Part shown: one piece after another, positions 59,066 through 64,000 of the stretch | Numbering within the stretch: the first letter of the stretch is position 1 | Layout of the letters: every line of letters starts with the position of its first letter | Source of the DNA: Heterodera schachtii | Taxonomy: Eukaryota > Nematoda > Chromadorea > Rhabditida > Heteroderidae | DNA: 64,000 bases | Assembly (NCBI GenBank): GCA_023374025.1 | Contig: SIJG01000153.1 | Location: forward strand, 217,466-281,465 | Reading direction: 5' to 3' | Made by a program: the position numbers and the translations under genes | Notes under the pieces: model-generated | What the model was told of the DNA's origin: nothing | Database searches by the model: none | The model's input: only the letters and a program-made list of their open reading frames with translations

Positions 59066-59151
59066 GTAAACATATTGGCTAAAACCACATAATTTGGTCA
59101 TTTTTCCAATAAAATCTGTTAACAAATCGAAGTAAAATTTTAAAATTTTCC

Positions 59152-59177
59152 CCGGCGGCGCCTATCGGCACCACCGG
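59152..59177 (-). repeat. GC-rich hairpin repeat, copy 7
   Basis: On the minus strand CCGGTGGTGCC, loop GATA, GGCGCCGCCGG; preceded on the plus strand by AAATCTGTTAACAAATCGAA. Confidence 0.9.
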
Positions 59178-59689
59178 ACCGCCCCTGCTCTCGAAAAGTT
59201 TTTCGGAAAAAGCGCACCCAAAAAAAAGTGGTTTAAATAACAATAAAAAAATTGGGCAATTAATAAAGCGTTTATTTGTAAAACATATTTTTCATGCTTT
59301 TAAAAGTATAAACATTTATTTTCATAAAATTTTTTTGAAAAAAATGGATTTTTTTATGAATTTTTCAATACCCGGTAATACCCGGGCCCGGTTTTTGCTC
59401 AAATACCCGGGCCCGTCTAACCCTAGTTTCAAGACCAAAATAAAAAATATAGTATTAAAAAAAATCTCTCGCTATTTTTGGGACTCTCGCCTCTCGTTTT
59501 TTGGGACGAGAGGCGAGAAGTGAAAATGCACCCCTAAAGATTGAACTTTTGAGCAGTCAGAAAAATTTCAAATTTACGCGAAAAAACATCATAATTCTCT
59601 TTTTTTGGATAAAGGTCAGTAATTTATTTACTTATTGCTTTACAGTCACGGTCAAAAGTTTCAACTCTTTACTGATTCAAAATTTGAAT

Positions 59690-60110
59690 GGTTGTCCCCC
59701 TTTTTTTATTAAATTTTTTTGTTTTCAAAAGTCATGGAAACATGCTTCCAGGGTCGCTGATCACGAATCCGGCATCCATTTTAACCTATATCGAACCCGG
59801 ACTGGAACTCGAACATAAGGTCGAAAATTAAAAAATTTCAAAATTTGCTTAATATTCGAATCTGTGCAGAATGACCATTTTCTGTTGTTGCAATGGTTTC
59901 TAGTTGATTTCTGCTTGTTTTAATCTATTTTAGAAATAAAAGGCAAATTTTGAAATTTATTAATTTTGACATTTTGTTCTTGTCCGGGGCTCGAAATTGC
60001 CGAAATGGATGCCGGATTTGTCATCAGCAACCCGAAAAGCCTTGGAAACATGTTTTCATGACTTGAAAAAAAATTTTTTCTTCAAAAAAGGGGGGCAAAC
60101 CATCGGCAGT
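59690..60110. mobile_element. foldback element of the GGGTCCGG family, copy 4
   Basis: Left part GTTGTCCCCCTTTTTTTATT and TCATGGAAACATGCTTCCAG is mirrored by CCTTGGAAACATGTTTTCAT and AAAAAAGGGGGGCAAACC on the right; it ends about 40 nt before the start codon of the next BTB gene. Confidence 0.8.
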
Positions 60111-60147
60111 ATTACCCAAAATTTTAGCAAAAACTAATTATTAGCAA

Positions 60148-63100
60148 ATGTCTCTGTCGTCGTCATCATCAAAGTTGGCGAATTTGGCGGATCGGATGAA
60201 AATGTTGTTGAGCACGGCCAATGGGGCGGACATTCACTTTTTGGTGGGAGAGGAAAAAAAGGCAAGAAAAATTCAAAAAGAAAATTCATTTTTTCATTTT
60301 TATTTTTTAGCTTTTTCGAGCCCACAAGCACATTTTGACGTTGAGTTCGGACGTGTTTGAAGCGATGTTCCGTTATCACACAAAAAATGCAAAAAGCGAA
60401 GGTGGAAAAGCATTACAAATTTAATTTTTCAAAATTTTAGCACTTTCAGCTGAACTGCCAAATCCCGTGGAAGTGCCCGACGTTGAAGCAGCAGCGTTCA
60501 AAGTGATGCTCAGTTTCATTTACGCGGATGATTTCAGCGGATTGAACGGAGACAACGCAATGGCTGTGCTTTACGCGGGTCGGAAAAACGGAGGGGGAGG
60601 GGGTTAAATGATTATGCAATACGAATTTTTTTTCAAGCTATTAACCTATGCTAAATTTTATTTTTCCATAAAAATGTTTTAGACAGTCAGTGAAGCCATC
60701 GGCATAATGCGAAAGGAATGAGTAAAAGAGACCTAACGAATTTTTGTTAAAATTTAAAGAATTACTATTCTATTCCAAAAATTAAAAAAACATCTTTGGA
60801 AAATCTTCAAAAAAAATTCATGGAATTTTTCAAAAAAAAAAAATTTTTTTACAGGGCGTTTGTTATCTTTGAACCAATGAGATCAAATTTTCATACATAA
60901 AGTCAATTGTTTTTCCGTCAACGACTTTTGTTGCTTTTTTCACCTTTTTCAAAAAAATAGGGTGGAAAATTTTTAAATAAATTTTTGGGTACACCCCAAA
61001 ATGTCGCCGCCGAAACGTCGCCGGGACATAACGTCGCCGCAAAAAAAAACAATAAATAATTTTCAAAATTTCAAGAAAACTTAAAAGTATTTAGCTTTTT
61101 GAAAATCTAATTGTTAATAAAAACTAAATTTGCTGAATTTCCGGAAAAAACCCCGAAAAACTTGAAAATTTTTTAAAAATTGCCTTGAATTAATTTTCTT
61201 GATAAATTTTTTTTTTGATTTTTCTAGAATTTTTTCATATTAAGCTAGCTAACTAAATTTTTTGACAATTTTTCTAGGTTTTTTTCTAAACTGAAAAAAA
61301 AAATTTTGCGGCGACGTTATGTCCCGGCGACGTTTCGGCGGCGACTTTTTTCCCTGATCCGTAAATTTTCCCCCAAAAATTGTCAATTTTTGGGTCATTT
61401 ATAATTTTGAAATTAATTCAATTTGCTCTTTCTTTACATTTCAGCGAAGAAATATTGCGTCGATGGGCTGATCGGTCGGTGTTTGCAGAAAATTCCCATT
61501 CCAAATTTGCCCAATGTTTTCTTGGCCTATGCCCAGGCGCGTCTTTTAGGCTTGGAGGTGGGAAAACGACTTTATTAAAAGCGCCGATTTATTAAACTTA
61601 CATTTTGAGAATTTTTCAAAAAAATTTTTTTGGCTCTTTTTATGAAGGCATATATTTTGGAATTTAAAAAACAAGAAAAAATTTTTGTTTTCAAGAAAAA
61701 AAAAGTCTAAAAGGTTCGAAAACTTGAATTTCAATTTTTATTATTTTTCTCGTGAAGGAAATGATGCGGGGCAACTGGGGAGGGGTGCAACCCCAAAATT
61801 TCGCCGCCGAAATTACGCTGGGACATAATTTCGCCGAAGAAATTTTTTTAAAAATTTGAAAATTTTCAAGAAAAAAAAAATCTTAGAAATTTTTTTTCTA
61901 TATAAATTTCAATGTAAAATTTTTGAAAAAAAAATTTTAGCGATTTTTGGAAAATTTTTCGAAAAAACTTACTAATTTACCATAAATTTCAAAAAAAAAA
62001 TTCGCTGAAAATTTTTTAATTTTTTTCTTGAAAGTTTATTTATAAAAATTCTAAGATTTTTTTCTTAAGAAAATTTTCCGTATTTAAGTTGTATATAATT
62101 ACATTTAAAGGATTTTGCTCGCCAATGTTTGCGTTACATTGACCAAAATGCGGGCCCATTGTTCGAATCAAATCAATTTTTGCAAATTGATCAGAATTTG
62201 TTGTGTGAATTATTCGACCGTGATCAGCTCGTGCTCAACACTGAATTTAAAATTTGGAAAGCTGTAATTTAATTCTTAATTTTTTAGTTTTTTAATTATT
62301 TTGTTTGTTTTTCATCGTGGTGAGTCGTTCCACAAAAAAAGCTCAGTGTGGGCGTTCCACAAAAAGCTCAGTGATTGATTGGCCATTTTCCGGAAGCCTA
62401 TCGCACCCCTTTCGAGGCACCAAAAGTGCCTGATCCGGAACCCGGACCAGCCAGGTTAAGAACCATTTTTTGTTCGGTTTTTAAAGGGCTATCTCCCAGG
62501 CCGGGTCCGGTTCTTGATCCATTCGCTTGGAGCCTGTCAGGGATCGGGCACCTCTGCCGGAGGGCCCTCAGCCTCGCCCCCGACCCTTGTCGATGGCCAA
62601 CCCAGGCTAAGCGTGCCGGTACCAGCGGCTTTTTTGTACAGCTCGATGAGCTCTACAAAATGGTATCAATGGCGTCCGTCTGTGTCTACTACAAATGGAG
62701 AAAATTGGCCAGAAGTGATGCGAAAAATTGAAAAATGAAAAAAAATTGAAAATGACTTCAGTCCCGCCGTACATTAGGGTTAAGCGTACGGCACCGTGAT
62801 TTGGTGAATTGAATTATTAAATTTATTTAATTAATTTATCAATCACTGAGCTTTTTGTGGAACGCCCACACTGAGCTTTTTTGTGGAACGACCTAGCACC
62901 GTTTTTCATCATTAGGCACTTTGTTGGGCCGACGCAAAGTGCCGTCAAATTGGCTTCGAATGTTTTGCTGAGAATCGTCGATCAGTGCTTGGCCCGGCAC
63001 TGTTCAAAATTCGCTTTCCTCACATTCCAACATTGGAATTTTCAAGAAACATCGGTGAAACTGGAATTTGCTATTTTTGCATAAAATCCCTTAAATAATT

Positions 63101-63924
63101 AAATTTTGAAATGAGAATTGGACAATTATTTATTTAATTGATTAATTAAAAAATGAAGTGTTTTTTTTTCAGTTCCTTCTGGCGTTCTGACGATGGAAGA
63201 ATTTGTCGGTGTTTATCAGTTCCTTTGCCATCCGAATTTTTGTGGTGTGCCGGGGCTTAACCCACTGAAATTTCCATGGCATGGACGAATTTCTGATTGG
63301 AACAAGGCCAATGGAAACAGAGGGACTTTGGCAATGGAAATTGAGAAATTGTCGGAATTTGCGGATGAGGAAGTGGGGAGCAAACGTTTTAGTGATTATG
63401 AAATACGAATAAATGGATTTGGATGGAAAATATTGGCAGAAATAAGGACGAAAAGCGATCAAAAATGTTTGGGCTTTTACCTTTGTTGCACCGCTCCAAA
63501 AGAAGGTGGAATATGGCCAGAAATATGCTTTTTAATAAGTATTTATTTGGATTAAGATGGAAATTGGCGAAGCAAATGTTCGGTTTCACTTCGAATTGTC
63601 TCACAAAAGCACGGAACGGAGGATTTGATTGGCAAATTCAATGATCACATTACCAAGACCAAAAATGGCGTTCAAGGCTTTGCCAATTTCATTGCTTTTT
63701 CTGTAAGAGTCAAATTCAAATTTAGGCCATTTATCTTAAAATGTTCAACAATTAAGGAATTGATGGACCCGAACAGAGGATTATATGACCAAAATAAGGA
63801 CAAAGTTACATTGGTCGTTGATGCCATTTTGGAAGAACAAATAACGGAGAGATTCATCATTTCCGATCCAATCAAATCCAACGGGACAATTGAAATGGAA
63901 ATTGACAAATTGTCACTACAATAG
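60148..63924 (+). CDS. BTB-BACK-MATH protein with truncated second MATH domain
   Basis: Nine exons with all phases closing: 60148-60261, 60311-60401, 60441-60578, 61445-61557, 62111-62263, 62916-63054, 63173-63505, 63557-63702, 63757-63924 (TAG); 464 residues. BTB (LADRMKMLLSTANGADIHFL; LFRAHKHILTLSSDVFEAMF; VLYAG), BACK (DFARQCLRYIDQNAGPLFES; ALCWADAKCRQIGFECFAEN), MATH 1 (TLAMEIEKLSEFADEEVGSK; GWKILAEI), then the start of MATH 2 (SNGTIEMEIDKLS) cut off by LQ and a stop. Relative to the gene at 33839-37856 the rest of MATH 2 and the basic tail are absent; the break falls at 63915. Intron 1 has a GC donor. Introns 3 and 5 carry transposable elements, the latter ending 15 nt before exon 6. Probably translatable, but the end may be an insertion or an assembly break. 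Confidence 0.8.
60991..61381. mobile_element. inverted-repeat element with GTCGCCGCCGAAACG arms
   Basis: Left GTCGCCGCCGAAACGTCGCC plus GGGACATAACGTCGCCGC is mirrored at 61308-61349. AATTTTTGGGT occurs on both outer sides and may be the target duplication. A related single arm lies at about 61795-61850. Lies in intron 3 of the BTB gene at 60148-63924. Confidence 0.8.
62317..62900. mobile_element. Mutator-like non-autonomous element with 10-bp target duplication
   Basis: Flanked by exact GTTTTTCATC. Each terminal repeat has two copies of CGTTCCACAAAAAGCTCAGTG (A-run varies) separated by TGGG; the right end, read inversely, is GGTGCTAGGTCGTT, as in the element at 47266-47689. The interior is GC-richer. 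Its plus-strand open frame is not recognised. Confidence 0.85.
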
Positions 63925-64000
63925 GCACCTATCTTTTTTTTTTTTTGGTAGCCTACAGTACCCTTTTGGGGGGCGTGCGCCCGCGGGGGGGGGGGGGGAC
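63925..64000. other. window end: poly-T and poly-G rich sequence
   Basis: TAGGCACC and GGTAGCCTA flank a poly-T run, possibly a small inverted-repeat element; the window then ends in a palindromic GCGTGCGCCCGCG segment and a run of 14 G. No coding sequence. Confidence 0.5.

Noticed and set aside
62375..62731. 118-residue plus-strand frame in the 62.3-62.9 kb element
   Set aside because: It lies in the non-conserved centre of a transposable element; no similarity to a transposase could be recognised, so it is not called as a gene.

Overview
The window looks like nuclear DNA of a nematode, most likely a plant-parasitic tylenchid of the cyst or root-knot type. This rests on a nematode-style compact gene with introns often of about 50-150 nt and TTTCAG acceptors, AT-rich intergenic DNA, and a tandem family of BTB/BACK/MATH genes of the kind expanded in those worms. 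The assignment to family is inference; no marker gene fixes the species. No rRNA, tRNA, bacterial operon or CRISPR array was seen.

Layout. Bases 1-11486 are low-complexity, gene-poor DNA with dozens of poly-G/poly-C runs, CT and ATG microsatellites and an unusual density of TGATCA palindromes. Bases 11487-20908 (+) hold a single conserved 16-exon gene, the nematode orthologue of defective proventriculus/dve-1: a CMP (SATB ubiquitin-like) domain, a CUT-like segment and two divergent homeodomains. From about 21 kb the DNA changes to AT-rich accessory sequence packed with short inverted-repeat transposons. Many have hAT-type ends (YAGRG) with exact 8-bp target duplications, some look Mutator-like, and one site at 44.1-45.8 kb shows three elements nested inside each other.

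The accessory genes are: a small cysteine-rich gene (22.6-23.1 kb, -); a BTB-BACK-MATH gene with a predicted signal peptide and at least two lesions (28.4-32.1 kb, -); an intact BTB-BACK-MATH-MATH gene (33.8-37.9 kb, -); a coiled-coil/ubiquitin fusion gene (38.9-41.6 kb, -); an orphan first exon at 46.2 kb (-) that may belong with a coding-like island at 43.9 kb; an intact BTB-BACK-MATH gene (49.0-51.3 kb, +); truncated MATH copies (51.8-54.2 kb, +); degenerate fragments (55.5-58.6 kb); and a BTB-BACK-MATH gene whose second MATH domain is cut short near the window end (60.1-63.9 kb, +).

The BTB proteins would be expected to act as CUL3 ubiquitin-ligase adaptors, with MATH as the substrate-binding part, so the cluster together with the ubiquitin-like fusion has a ubiquitin theme. 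The most notable observations are GC-AG introns at the same codon boundary in all four BTB genes and in the ubiquitin-fusion gene, the ubiquitin fold with a destroyed C-terminal di-glycine on a coiled-coil protein, the BTB-first domain order, the nested transposons, and a dispersed GC-rich hairpin repeat. Exon coordinates were read by eye from splice sites and reading phase; I could not run searches.
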